NCBI RefSeq assembly: GCF_000208745.1
Contig: NC_030857.1
Span: forward strand, 4,626,714-4,690,713
DNA: 64,000 nt
From: Theobroma cacao
Taxonomy: Eukaryota > Streptophyta > Magnoliopsida > Malvales > Malvaceae
Direction: 5' to 3'
Notes under the pieces: model-generated
What the model saw: only the letters and a program-made list of their open reading frames with translations
The model's database searches: none
Told to the model about the DNA's origin: nothing
Part shown: in pieces, positions 20,932 to 31,382 of the stretch
How positions within the stretch are numbered: the first letter of the stretch is position 1
Layout: every line of letters begins with the position of its first letter
Position numbers and translations under genes: made by a program

Positions 20932-22659
20932 GTTTGAGGATTCTTGTTTCTCTCTCTCTCTCTTTAGGGTTGTTCTTTTTGGTTTAGCATGATTATTGGT
21001 ATTGCTAGGGTTTTTTTAATTTAATTTGCCTTCCTTTTTCTGAGATCTGTTTGTACTGACTATGAATATTTCGGGATGCTTATATATCACGGTAATAATA
21101 TCTGTGATAGTAATATTTATTAATATCTTGGGGGTTATTTTGGTTTTCTGTAATCTTGTTGGAAATTTGTTTGCTTCTTATGATTTGATTGGTTTTTGCT
21201 GCTCCGTTAATTGATACAGTCAAAAATGCAGAATGAAGGGTGCTAGAAATTTTGTTCATTGATGATTTATTTTCCTGCAACTCATCAGCATTGTGTATCT
21301 TTATTCACTGTGCAGTTATCTGTATCACAGAACTTAGGCAATTCTGCTGTTCATGGTTCAAAGTTTCAACTTGTTTTAACTCAGAATTTTCATATCTTAA
21401 GGGAGAACATTATGGAATTTGAAGCAATCGAATTGAAAGTCTTTTAAGAGTTATAGTAGAAAGAGCTATGAGTTGTAGGTCAGGTTTCTCTATTTTATAT
21501 AGATATGATATATAGTCTTAATATTTCTGCAATATTCTTTTAAGAATATATCCTATAATACCTTTTCAGTTGATTTGGAAATTTAATTTGTGTTAGGAAA
21601 AATTTTAGGTCTTTAGAGCAACCAGGATGTGGAAGTTCAATGAGGTTGTGTGCTGTAAATTAGAATCTAGCATGCAAAGGATAATTTAAGTGCTTAGAAC
21701 AAGTATGTGTATATGTTCATTAGAAATGCATACTTATTAACTTGTCTGTGTATTAGTCTCTTGGTAATATAAACATGCAATTGATATGAATTGTTGTAGA
21801 CATGTGCTCATGTGACATGTATTCTTATGTTTGAGACAAAATTAGGTATAATGCTTTAACAAATTTTTCATGTTTTTAGTTGACAAAATTAGTTATAATG
21901 CTTTAACAAAATTAGGTATAAACATGTATTCTTATGTTTTAGCTGTTTTCAGGTTCCATGGTTATATAACGTATGTGTACAGTATGTTTTCCTGACTATT
22001 TGAACATCATTTTCTTATGCTGAATGGTGAACTCTTTGCTTGCTACTATGTTTTCCTGACTGATTAGAGCATCATTTTCTTTTGCTGAATGGTGAACCTC
22101 TTTGCTTGCTACATTGCTTAAACTGCATTCTTCACATTTATCTACTTTTTAAACTTTTTTTCCTTTAAAAGCTTCAACTAGTGTTGCACAACACTTCCCC
22201 ACCCAATTCTAGTTGCAGCTTAAGCAATTTATATATAGTCTGTTTTCTCGCATACAATGAATTGGACATATTGAGGATCTTATCTATGTAATCACTCTTG
22301 TTGCATTGCAATGGCGTCAAACTTCTGTTGGCATCCTTGTTACCATACCTGCAGCTAACATCTTTATTGAAGGAATATTCTTTTTTGACCATTCAAGAAG
22401 AATTTTAATCAACTCCATCTAAGCAGTACACCAAATCTAAAGCATTTTTATATCTAAAGATGCAGTAGCAATGACATTATGTCATCCATACCACAGTAGA
22501 GAAAGCAAGAAACAAGCCTAACATGGAACAGAATTAGACTACCAACCAGGAATTCCAAAACATCCGAACTGTTTATGCCATGCATAAACACTGATATAGT
22601 AATTTTTTTTTCTCTTTTTCATCCATATTCTGGACACTGACTAATGAACACTAATGTAA
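20932..22659. other. MAF1 3' flank and intergenic DNA
   Basis: A CT microsatellite lies at about 20950-20963. T-rich 3' UTR-like sequence follows, then AT-rich DNA with short local duplications: the word AAAATTAG(G/T)TATAATGC twice at about 21839-21902 with a related third copy, and the tandem pair at 21983-22112. No gene is recognised. Confidence 0.5.
21983..22112 (+). repeat. Tandem duplication of a 64-66 bp unit
   Basis: Units 21983-22046 and 22047-22112 both run TATGTTTTCCTGACT ... CATCATTTTCTT(A/T)TGC ... TGAATGGTGAAC ... CTTTGCTTGCTAC with a few differences. A recent head-to-tail duplication with no coding sense. Confidence 0.75.
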
Positions 22660-22818
22660 TTACTTAGCAAGCATGGTTTGCTGGGCCTGATTCTCCTGTT
22701 GCTGCTGATAGTTGAGAGGCCTCCTGAAGAGCATGATGTCTGGTTCAGGGTGATGAATGGCATAATGGACCCAACTGCAACTCTGTTGTACTCCAATTGC
22801 ACGCCACTCAATTTCTGA
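22660..22818 (-). pseudogene. CKS1: CKS1 (cyclin-dependent kinase regulatory subunit) 3' fragment
   Basis: Read on the minus strand from about 22818 to the TAA at 22660-22662, the sequence encodes [13 protein letters not shown], then [25 protein letters not shown] and [11 protein letters not shown]. This is the C-terminal half of plant CKS1, the small Cdk-binding cell-cycle adaptor, including its hallmark HxPEP turn. The conserved SRGWVHY is SCSWVHY and HIMLF is DIMLF, so key positions are altered. The homology stops near 22818 at an AG that could be an old splice acceptor, and I see no N-terminal half (MGQIQYSEKY-type) on either strand nearby. It is therefore a decayed fragment, either a duplicated last exon or a truncated retrocopy. 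Confidence 0.85.
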
Positions 22819-23620
22819 TTGAAGGAATATTATGATTCTTTTACTTTGTTAGTGCCATATGACCCCAAATTTTCTTTTGATTTCTATGCTTTAGGTGGTT
22901 ATTATCTAAATTGCTCATTTTCCTAGGTAAATGAAATATTCCATCTTTAAATCCTTTTTATGTCGTGATTCCTTCCAAGCGGGTGATTGCCTGATATTTA
23001 ATGCTAGAAAAATATCTTATTGTAGTACTAGCCAATTAAGATATATGTGAGCTTCTGTTCTCATAAAGTCTGTTACATGCTCTAATTCATTGAGTTCTTT
23101 GCTTGCCTATATAAAAGTTATGTTGAAGGAACATAACTAAGTAATCCCTTTTATTCAAGAATTCTTTGGGCAGATTACGAGTTTCTAGAAAACTGTTGGG
23201 TGATGTAGCTTCGGCCTTCAAAATTTAGGAAAAGACCATTTTGAGGACCATTTTGAGCTTGACCATTTGTTGTGAATGCTTACCTGGCTATACATCTTCA
23301 CTTTGTGTTTTCCATAAATTCTTATGCTTGAACCTAATATCATAGAGAATTCTGTCTATTGTCAAACTCACCTTTCCAGTGTAATCAGCAATATCCTTGT
23401 GTCTTGGCACACTTTTTGCTTGTCTGCTTCAATCTCTACCAACTGATGCTTGGCCATGTGCTTACCCTATTAAATTTGATAATATCAGGGGCGTTTATTT
23501 CCTTTTCCTGCATTCATCATCATATTATTTATCTGCCATATATGCAGTTCCTTACCCTTAGGCTACTCGTGGTTTCCTTTCCTCATAATATGTTTGCTTA
23601 TAGAATCCTTTTTTTCAATC
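22819..23620. other. Intergenic DNA before the large solo LTR
   Basis: AT-rich sequence without a recognised gene or repeat. It is the pre-insertion flank of the LTR at 23626. Confidence 0.5.
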
Positions 23621-24543
23621 ATACGTGTCGTAACGTGCGGGTCCGGAAACCCATCCGCCAGATGCGGGCGAAAATTAAAATCGGTTTAGGAGTCGTCACT
23701 AATCTTTTTTATTTAAGGTGTGATTGGTTACCTATTAACCCGATTCTAATCGACGAAGTCTTAAATTAATTTTAGGCCCGTCGAAAGAACGAGAACTGGT
23801 ATACGTTTTTAGAGATGGATTCGGGAGTGCGGTTACGCACTGAGAAGGGTTAGCACCTCCGTGGCGCCCGTTCCACGAACGATACCATTTAATCTTAAGT
23901 TATCTTAATATAGCCTTCTCCTAATTTAATCTCTACTTTATTAATTAAATTTTTATTAAATTGACAGATTGAGTTTTTTTCTGTTTGGTTTTACGTATGC
24001 ACACGATGCAAGCGTAAAATGATGTCATGACTTGTTTATTTTAGATGATGGAGTCGGTAATCTTTTATTGGAAAATTATTCGAAGACCATCCCAACGTTT
24101 TGGTGAAGTCTCGAAATTCTCATCACCTAGAGATATCCCTGGAAGAACTCGTCTCTACAAGCTCTTCGGGGAAATCCCATCATCGGGATTCTCTCGTCAT
24201 TTGCAAAATAAGAGTGACGTGCAATGCCAGTATAAAATGATGGAATCTATATGATCGTATTTATTAATTAGTTGATTGATAATAATAACATGCTTAATAA
24301 TTTCAGATAATTTATTAACTTATTCATATATTTATCGTTATTATTTATCATTATTATTTATCATATATATATTTTTTTAAAACAAGCATTATTCGGACTA
24401 ATGAGTATAGGGGTATAGAATTCGGATTTATCCCGACGCTTCGGTGAAAATTCGTTTCGAACTCCGCACTTAAGTGACCCACCCGAAAGAGACAACTCTT
24501 TACCCCTTTTAGGTGGTAATGCTCAAATAATTGTTCCATTTAT

Positions 24544-24577
<34 letters not shown>

Positions 24578-25059
24578 TATTTTTTATTTTATTATTATTT
24601 TATTTATTTATTTATTATATATATATATTTTTAGAAATATATATAGTTGCATCATGAATTATTATTATTGTTATTATTATTATTATTATTTTATCATTTG
24701 CAAGTCTCGAAATATACTTATAATATAAATATTTTTTTTATTGACTTATTATTATTATTGTTATTATTTATATATGTAATTTTAATTTATATATATATAT
24801 ATATACATATTTTTACAAAAAAGGTAAACTAAATCTATAATATATTTAAAGAAAAAAAAAGAGATAAATTTCTATAATTTTCTTTTCAATTTTAAACTAA
24901 GCAAATAATTAAGTAAACTAGATAAGCCCAAAATAATAAGCCCAAATCCGTAATAAATGGGTAAGGTCTCACCTCGCTTGGGCCAGAATGGTGGCCCAAA
25001 TTGTTTGGGCTGCACGGGGTGTCCCAAGCCCACTCCCTTGGTCCGTCTGGCCCTCTCCT

Positions 25060-25177
25060 AAACGCACCGTTTTGGGGCTCCGCGGACTCCCTCAAACGAC
25101 GTCGTTTAGGCGTCGATCTTTTGAACTTTTCACTCCACTGAAACGACGCCGTTTAGACCCTAAACTCGGGTATATAA
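25060..25177 (+). promoter_or_regulatory. Palindrome-TATA promoter module of solo LTR A
   Basis: AAACGCACCGTTT (25060-25072), AAACGACGTCGTTT (25094-25107) and AAACGACGCCGTTT (25141-25154) precede TATATAAG at 25171. Each has AAACG/CGTTT arms, and the middle one is a perfect palindrome with a GACGTC (bZIP-type ACGT) core. The same arrangement recurs in copy B, so it is likely the U3 enhancer/promoter of this LTR family. The binding factor is inference only. Confidence 0.6.
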
Positions 25178-25626
25178 GTCCCGTTTTTGGCCTTTCCTCT
25201 CATTTTCAGATTTCATTTTCTCTCTCTAACTGCACCCTCTCCCTTCTCTCTAAAACCCTTTCCTCTTCCACCAGCGTCGGCGTACTGTCTTTAACCGGCT
25301 GCCCAGGTGTCCCTCTTCTTTATTTCTCTCTCCCGGCAGATCTCCTCTCTGCCTTTCTCTCCTTCTTCCTTCTTCGACTTCCTGCCGATAGGTCTCCCTC
25401 GTCGTCGGTCTCCCTGTCAGTTCTCCCCTACCCGAATAAAAAACTTTTTCTCTACCCCTAAACTCCTCTCTCCCTCATTTTTCAGATCTAACTCCTTTTT
25501 CTTTTTTGTTTTGTGTTTGTTTTTGCTTTTTGTTTCTGTGGTTGGGTATTTTTTGCTGGTAGATCTAGGATTTTTTTTGTTTTTGTTGTTCTCGCTCTTG
25601 TTCTTTGCAGGTAGCCTTTAAAGAGC

Positions 25627-25748
25627 CGGGTTGTCCAAAAATTTGGACAACCCGACAATGGGGTTCTGGCACCAGGGAGTTGGTGGCCAGAACCCCATCA
25701 TGCGGGGTGGTTGGGGAAGGGATGGCTGGGCGTACGCCCAGCCATCCC
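25627..25748 (+). other. Three consecutive strong hairpins in solo LTR A
   Basis: Hairpin 1 (25627-25654): 13-bp perfect arms CGGGTTGTCCAAA / TTTGGACAACCCG with a 2-base loop. Hairpin 2 (25658-25698): 17-18-bp arms starting ATGGGGTTCTGG and ending CCAGAACCCCAT, with a one-base bulge and a 6-base loop. Hairpin 3 (25719-25748): a loop-less 30-bp perfect palindrome with 15-bp arms, GGGATGGCTGGGCGT and its complement. The block follows a CTTTGCAG-GTAG word and precedes a TTTA-repeat tract. It is absent from solo LTR B. Confidence 0.85.
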
Positions 25749-26162
25749 CCTTTTATTTATTTATTTATTTTTATATTATTTTATATTTTAGTTTATTTTA
25801 TTATAATTTAAAATTATTTATTTATTTATTATTATTTATTATTATTTTTTTATTTTTTTTAAGTGTCTACAATACGTTATGAGTTGGTATCTTAATTTTG
25901 CTACATTGTACTTTAATCTGCATTATGTCTAGTGTTGTGCTATGTGTGTGTGTGTGTGTTTCATTATGAAAAAGCTAATATTCAGTAGAAAGAAGCTTTC
26001 TGTTTCAAGATTTTTGTTGTTTCATGTAAGGATAATGATTAATGGTATTTTCACTTCCAAAATTCTTTTCCCTCGTCTCCAACAAGGGAGCAAAAGACAG
26101 AAGTGAGCTTTGGAAGTGTAGATGTCCAATTTTGGTTATATAGAAAAATTACATCAGAAATG

Positions 26163-26437
26163 TTTCAAGCGTAGAAGAGTCCGAGGCATTCTCGCCTAAG
26201 GTGTTCAAAGCCAAGAGTATTCCAAGCTGGAAGCGCCTAGGGGTGTTTTAAGCATGGAAGCGCTCAGGGGCATTCCAAGCACAGCAGCATCCAGGAGCGT
26301 TCCAAGCGCATAAGCGTCCAGGGGTATTTCAAGTACAGAAATGCCTAGAGGTGTTCCAAGCACAGAAGCGCCCAAAGGCATTCCAAGCGTAGAAGTACTC
26401 AAAGAGCGTTACAAGCATAGAAACATTTAGAAACAAG
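26163..26437 (+). repeat. 27-bp minisatellite, about 10 units
   Basis: The unit is close to TTCCAAGCACAGAAGCGCCC followed by AGGGGCA, repeated about ten times with substitutions; one early unit is longer. Since 27 is a multiple of three, the minus strand reads as a 9-residue periodic peptide (LGMPLGASV-like) over 26205-26402. This is most likely a by-product of the period and not a gene. Confidence 0.85.
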
Positions 26438-26794
26438 TATGGAACAACTATTTGTGCAGGAAAGTGAAAGTAATTCAGAACAAGTAGCAATGTTTGGGAT
26501 GTTCTAGAGAGTTTGACTTGGTAGTTCAAATATGGAGATAATTAAGAGGATTTTCTTTTAATCTTTCTTTGAAGTACATGTGTTTTGCTATTTTTTTTAT
26601 TTCCTCATTTTTCAAATATACACGTGATGCACTATCAAATATTAATATTTCATTTACTCAAAACTTATGTTCACTACTCAATTACATTGTCATTTTTTTA
26701 ATATCTCATAAAACGTTCTTCAATTGCTCTTCTATGATAAGTATGTTTTCTCATAATTAAACGTGCTCTCTTAACTACTCTTAAGAAAGTGTTC

Positions 26795-26836
26795 ATATTC
26801 AATATAAATAAGAGGATATTCAATATAAATAAGAGG
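26795..26836 (+). repeat. 21-bp tandem duplication with TATA-like core
   Basis: Two perfect adjacent copies (26795-26815 and 26816-26836) of a word containing CAATATAAATAAGAGG. The core resembles a TATA box, and the downstream sequence (GAGGTAAGGAGAGGAG, then T/C-rich) resembles a leader, so this may be a relic LTR or promoter. No gene follows. Confidence 0.6.
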
Positions 26837-29380
26837 TTGAGAGGTAAGGAGAGGAGATTAGAAACTCAGCAGAGATTATTCTAAAAGCTCTTTCTAGACT
26901 CTTCTAAGCATTCTTTCTATTCAACTTTTGTTGTTATTTGTCACTTCTTTCATCTTTTCTCATCTCTCATTGCTTGTCACCCAAAATATTTATGCTTCGA
27001 GGATTGCTCTAATTTTTCTCACTATCACGTCTAATGTATTTCAATTCACTCATTGCAATACATCATCTTTCTCTAACCAAAAGAACCCTTTACAGGAAGA
27101 GAAGTTAGTTCTAATACAGGACATTTTTACTTGTACGTTATACTTCGCTGATCACTCTCCCGTTGTCCAACTATGTTTAGGACAACTGACAGACAACCGT
27201 GTTATACTTGCCCCACTCTTCGCCCTGGTTAGTGGTTAGTTTAGTTGAAGACTATCCCTACTTTTAGGGACCTTGGGCTCGACGAGAGTGAATTTGTCCC
27301 TACCTGTAAGACATTTTTCTCATTAATCAAGGAATTCTTGGAAATAAAGGGTTTTATGTTTGAATATTTCAGAAAATTGACTCTTGTTTTGTTTGTTTGC
27401 TTTGGTCCTTTTGTGAATGGCTCTGCACGGAGAAACTGTTGGTTGAACAACATTCTTTTTCAACCGAGTTTTAGGTAGATATCGCGAGCAAAGCCAAGTG
27501 GGGACATAAAACGTTCTCAAAACAAGCTTTTACACAATAACTCTTGAGAGAAACGATTCAATGTGGAGAAGAATTCTCTACGATTACGTTATTAAGTTTA
27601 ATAATAATTATATTATGGTGCAACATTAAGACTTTTGAGCGTTTCCGGGGGACCTAAAATTATGCTGGTCTTAGCCATATTGAAATGGATTCAAATATTT
27701 CAGGTCAAATTTTTTGAGTGCCTATTTCCCCTTTTCAAACTCTGCTTCCCCCTTGGATCATACGCTGGAACAAAAAGTTCATTTGTTGGGTTACATCATT
27801 CATGGCTGCAATCCTACAACTAATGATCATAATTAACTATCATCATTTGCTATGTACAAAAACAATTGATAACGAATCGAGCAATCCTGGTAGCTTTATC
27901 TAAGAAGGTTTGAAGTGTAGTATATCTACTCTGTTTTCATAGGTCAGGACCCCCAATGCGAAAAGATGATTTCGTTTGCTACTTTTTCAATAATGAACAA
28001 GTTTAATGTCCACGTGTTGTCATCTCGTAGTTAGGTGGTGGTTGAAGGAATTAGATTATCCACCAATCCATAACCAATGGTTTCTCTGCCTCGGCGACAT
28101 GAATTCCTAAGTTTTGGGCAGATTGCCTGGTAATATTTGAATTTCGACTCTGAAAACTTTTCACCGGCATTTCTAACAATTTCATGACTTTTATTATGGA
28201 GTGGAATTGTCCACAATATTTGACTAGAATTTCCCATTGCACAATACTGGAGTTAACACGCAAGAGGACAGAAGAAGATCATGCCAGAGAATATAGTTAG
28301 GTGACAGTACTTGACAAACATTTGCAGAAGCTGAAATGGAAATAAAAATTAAGCTTGGGCAATGGACAGAATAATAATAAGCTTAAAGAAAGCCGAAAGC
28401 ATAAAGTGATATTATTTTGACGAAAAGAATTCAAATAGAGATTGAGCTATCGGCAATATATAACTAATTAAGCTAATGCCATAAAAGAATGGTTTGCTTA
28501 ATTATATCCTGATTCTTTCTGGAGATCAATATCAAGTTCTTTAGGTGATTAAGATTAGTTGTTCCTCCTGTGGGATCTAATCACCTTAGAAATTTAAGTC
28601 CTTAAATGTTCTCAATTTCTTGTCCATCGTAAACTCAGTGAACAGATACTTGGAAGCCATTGGCTTAAGGTCCAGAGACAAGGAAGGGTGATCGGGGTTG
28701 TTAACATTATTTCCAAACTTCCAAGCTTTTAATAAAGAAACTGAAATTGGCAAATGAAATTCACATTTCCAGCCTGTCTAGAAACATACATAAGGGAAAA
28801 TGTTTGCTAAAACTGATATGCATTGAAAGATTCAGTAGAAGTATACATTATCAAACGAGGCAGTCAATAGTAGACAGAGTAAAATATATATTGGTGCGGT
28901 CAAAGCTGATAGGTGATGGAATATCTGTCGATCCTCTGTGATCTTCTTTTTGACTTAAAGATTGGGGTTTGGTTTAGTTTACTTTATTAGATTTCTAAAT
29001 TGCCTGAGGCCTTTCCTTTCAGATGATTTTCATGACTTCTTAGAGAGAGAAAGAGAGACTTGTAAATGTGGGTGATTTCGCTGACAATCATACAAGCTTA
29101 AAGCGCATCCAGGTGATAATGATATAGTATATCATTTCTATACTTTTATCATCAAAAAGTACACAGATTATCCTAATTCTAATCAAAAGTGTGTCACTAC
29201 CTCTATTTCATCAATCTAAATTGTCAAATTACAAGTATAAATGAAAAAACAAATCTCTAATATTGTCCTAGATGGAGATTAAAGCGAAAAAAAAAATGGT
29301 AGCTCACAAATCTGTGCACAACCTCGTATCACATGGCAATCCGAACAACAAAAAAATTGAGTCTGGGATTGCCTGAAATG

Positions 29381-29671
29381 CTAATGTCCAGGACCTCTTT
29401 TGCTTGGTCCAGAGGCTAATCTGGAAGCCAAGCTCCTAACCGAAGGACGACTGCTGGAGTTGTTTGCTGACACAGCAAACGCGGAAACAGCAACCTGTTC
29501 GTCTGCTCCTCCTTGTTCTTCGCAGCCTGCAACGACGACATTGTTCGTCGTTGATCGAAGGGCTCGGCCATCGACAGCAGTGAACTCTGTCGAAACCAAC
29601 AACGCCAGTAGACCCAGCACAAAAAGATGACGCTTCATTGATGAATAAGATGTTGAGCTGTTCTTGGCCAT
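29381..29671 (-). CDS. PIP/PIPL-type secreted peptide precursor 1
   Basis: A 96-residue single-exon precursor. After a polar start (MAKNSSTSYSS) comes a hydrophobic signal peptide (KRHLFVLGLLALLVSTEFTAV, about 13-33) with a likely cleavage near VDG-RA. A variable acidic and Ser-rich pro-region follows, and the protein ends in LASGPSKRGPGH directly before the stop. The terminal SGPSxxGxGH is the signature of PAMP-induced secreted peptides (PIP/PIPL), related to IDA. Family knowledge: such peptides are cut from the precursor C-terminus, are probably proline-hydroxylated, and act in the apoplast through LRR receptor kinases such as RLK7 to amplify immune responses. The Met at residue 12 could be an alternative start; the upstream ATG is kept because it is in frame and closer to the TATA motif. 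It is one of three such genes within about 16 kb. Confidence 0.85.
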   Translation of the reverse strand: MAKNSSTSYSSMKRHLFVLGLLALLVSTEFTAVDGRALRSTTNNVVVAGCEEQGGADEQVAVSAFAVSANNSSSRPSVRSLASRLASGPSKRGPGH

Positions 29672-29780
29672 CGACGCGACTATAAGTTATCTATCTCTGA
29701 AATTGTCTCTCACAAATGCTCTGTCAATTGTTTTAAATTGGGTAGTCGTTGAAATGCTACGGTATTGCTTGCTAGCGATC

Positions 29781-29792
29781 TATATATATAAG
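29781..29792 (-). promoter_or_regulatory. TATA box of peptide gene 1
   Basis: Read on the minus strand, CCTTATATATATAG lies about 110 bp upstream of the ATG at 29671, a normal spacing for a plant core promoter with a short leader. Confidence 0.55.
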
Positions 29793-31377
29793 GATCTTGC
29801 TTGGTCAGGACGGTGAAGTGCTCTGGGGAGTGGGACCTCTTAACAGGATTGTTTGACTCGGCCTTCCCTCTTTTCCTTTCCCTCCTTTAATAATATTACT
29901 ACTATATTCGGAACATTTTGGGCTTACTCTTTGGGGCCAAAATGGGTACCCATGACAGGGATACGTCATACGTGGGAGGTGAGGTTGGAAGAAAACAGTG
30001 CTTTTACTTTGAAATTTGCCTGCGTTGTTCGAATTTGACTTTACAACTCCGGTGCTGCACATTACATACGGCATGAAGTCAAGTGTAAAGAAAGCAAGGA
30101 ACAGCCAAATGGGGAAGAAAATTTAAAGCGATCTAACATTTAGATGTTAGACAAACAAAATGTAGTAAACACAGTGAGCCTTCAATTGCATGGTCACGTT
30201 CGACCCAGATTGCTTTCACACGGATTTCCGAGCACCCGACGTGTGTGTTTACATCTGGTACGCGGTCTTCTTTTTCCCTCAATATTCTTCAATTTATATG
30301 TTGTTTTATTTCCAGGAAAAATAAATACCAAATTGGAGGATGACGTTGATTATTAAAATCCACGTGTCTGATCTTTAACAACCCAAAAACCATCAATTTA
30401 GACGGTCGCTTTTTCGATGCATTTCCTGTTACTTTCGATGGAAAATAGTACGTGCGTTGAACTGTCTTTCTCCGACGGTGCATACAAAACGAAAAGGTTC
30501 ACCGATTACTCACTAGTATTTGCCAGAGCATCTCAATTTTCCTTGTGATGAATTCGTTTATTTACCTGATCTCGAATTTTATGTCATTGTAAATGTCTTT
30601 TATTCAGCACAAACTACTAATTTTTGTTAACATGAGCTGCTAAATACACCTTTATCAAACAGGTCAAAAAGTTATAAAATGTTTCTCTAAGGCGTAGGTT
30701 TACTCAAGCTCATTGAAACAGCAGTTGCATGCTGTATAACTTTTTGTCAATTAGCATTTGCTACCATTCTGTTTGAAAGAGTTTGTATTGGCAAAAGCTT
30801 AGCTGTCTATGTCAGGAGCTTTTCAAAGTATATTAAACAAGTTCAAGTTGCAGATGGGACATTTTCAAACAAAGGCAGTGAGCGTGTTCGAAAATTTCAA
30901 CATCCCCTTTTTTCCTAGAATTCTACCTGCTCTTGTGAATGTGGTCGACCACCAGGAATTAGGAAAGGAATTTGCTTGCTTGCTTGCTTTCTTGTTAACA
31001 GGGAATAAATAAGGGATCACGACGTTTTGTATGAAAAACCGAAACCAGTTCTACATTTTGGATGTTTTAGCAAAGTCCAGATACTTTCAAATCAGTTCAG
31101 TCTCTTAAGTTGAAGCAATTAATCTAGCTAGTTGCTATATTAAACTTAAAAACAAGAATACAAATCTTGTGTTCCACCGTCCGTCACCGTCTATCACGTA
31201 TCAATGACTACAGGGAAACGTCAGACAAGTAACAAGAAAAATCAACCTGAAACAACATTTGACTAAGGATGCAACATTCTTTTGTTGGAATTTAAAACCT
31301 TTAAGTTATATCAAGAATTTGTTGTTAATTTAAAACGGATTTATCTTTTAAATTTAAAAAAATTAATTATGTTGTAC
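29793..31377. other. Intergenic DNA
   Basis: Promoter side of peptide gene 1, then AT-rich DNA with no recognised gene. A short CTTG microsatellite lies at about 30975-30990. Confidence 0.5.
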
Positions 31378-31382
31378 GAATT

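Larger units (their letters stand above)
23626..25871 (+). mobile_element. Large solo LTR (2246 bp), copy A, 5-bp TSD
   Basis: The block begins TGTCGTAACGTGCGGG and ends GTGTCTACA (TG...CA termini) and is flanked by perfect 5-bp direct repeats ATACG (23621-23625 and 25872-25876). There is no internal gag or pol and no second LTR, so it is a solo LTR left by intra-element recombination. It shares its 5' portion, several internal blocks and its 3' AT-rich end with copy B (31383-33397). Visible inside are microsatellite-like ATT/TA tracts (24540-24860), three AAACG-n-CGTTT palindromes (25060-25154), a TATA motif (25171-25177), a CT-rich leader-like stretch (25195-25480) and a unique hairpin cluster (25627-25748). 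The superfamily cannot be assigned without an internal region; the length would suit a large Gypsy element. Confidence 0.9.
25877..29380. other. Intergenic region with minisatellite and possible unclassified TE remnant
   Basis: No gene is recognised. Contents: a GT microsatellite at about 25941-25958, a 27-bp minisatellite (26163-26437), a duplicated TATA-like 21-bp word (26795-26836) followed by a transcribed-leader-like stretch, and GC-richer sequence at 27060-27560 that could be an old retroelement but shows no domain I can name. From 27600 to 29380 I see only AT-rich DNA. Confidence 0.45.

Noticed and set aside
24988..25621. Open frames of 157 and 104 codons in solo LTR A
   Set aside because: They read through CT-rich leader DNA of the LTR (Ser/Leu/Phe-rich) and are not preserved in solo LTR B.
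26205..26402. Possible repeat protein on the minus strand
   Set aside because: Explained by a minisatellite whose 27-bp period is a multiple of three; no signal, start context or flanking gene structure.
27241..27520. Possible retroelement coding segment
   Set aside because: GC content and open frames are suggestive, but I could not recognise gag, protease, RT, integrase or RNase H motifs, so no element is called.
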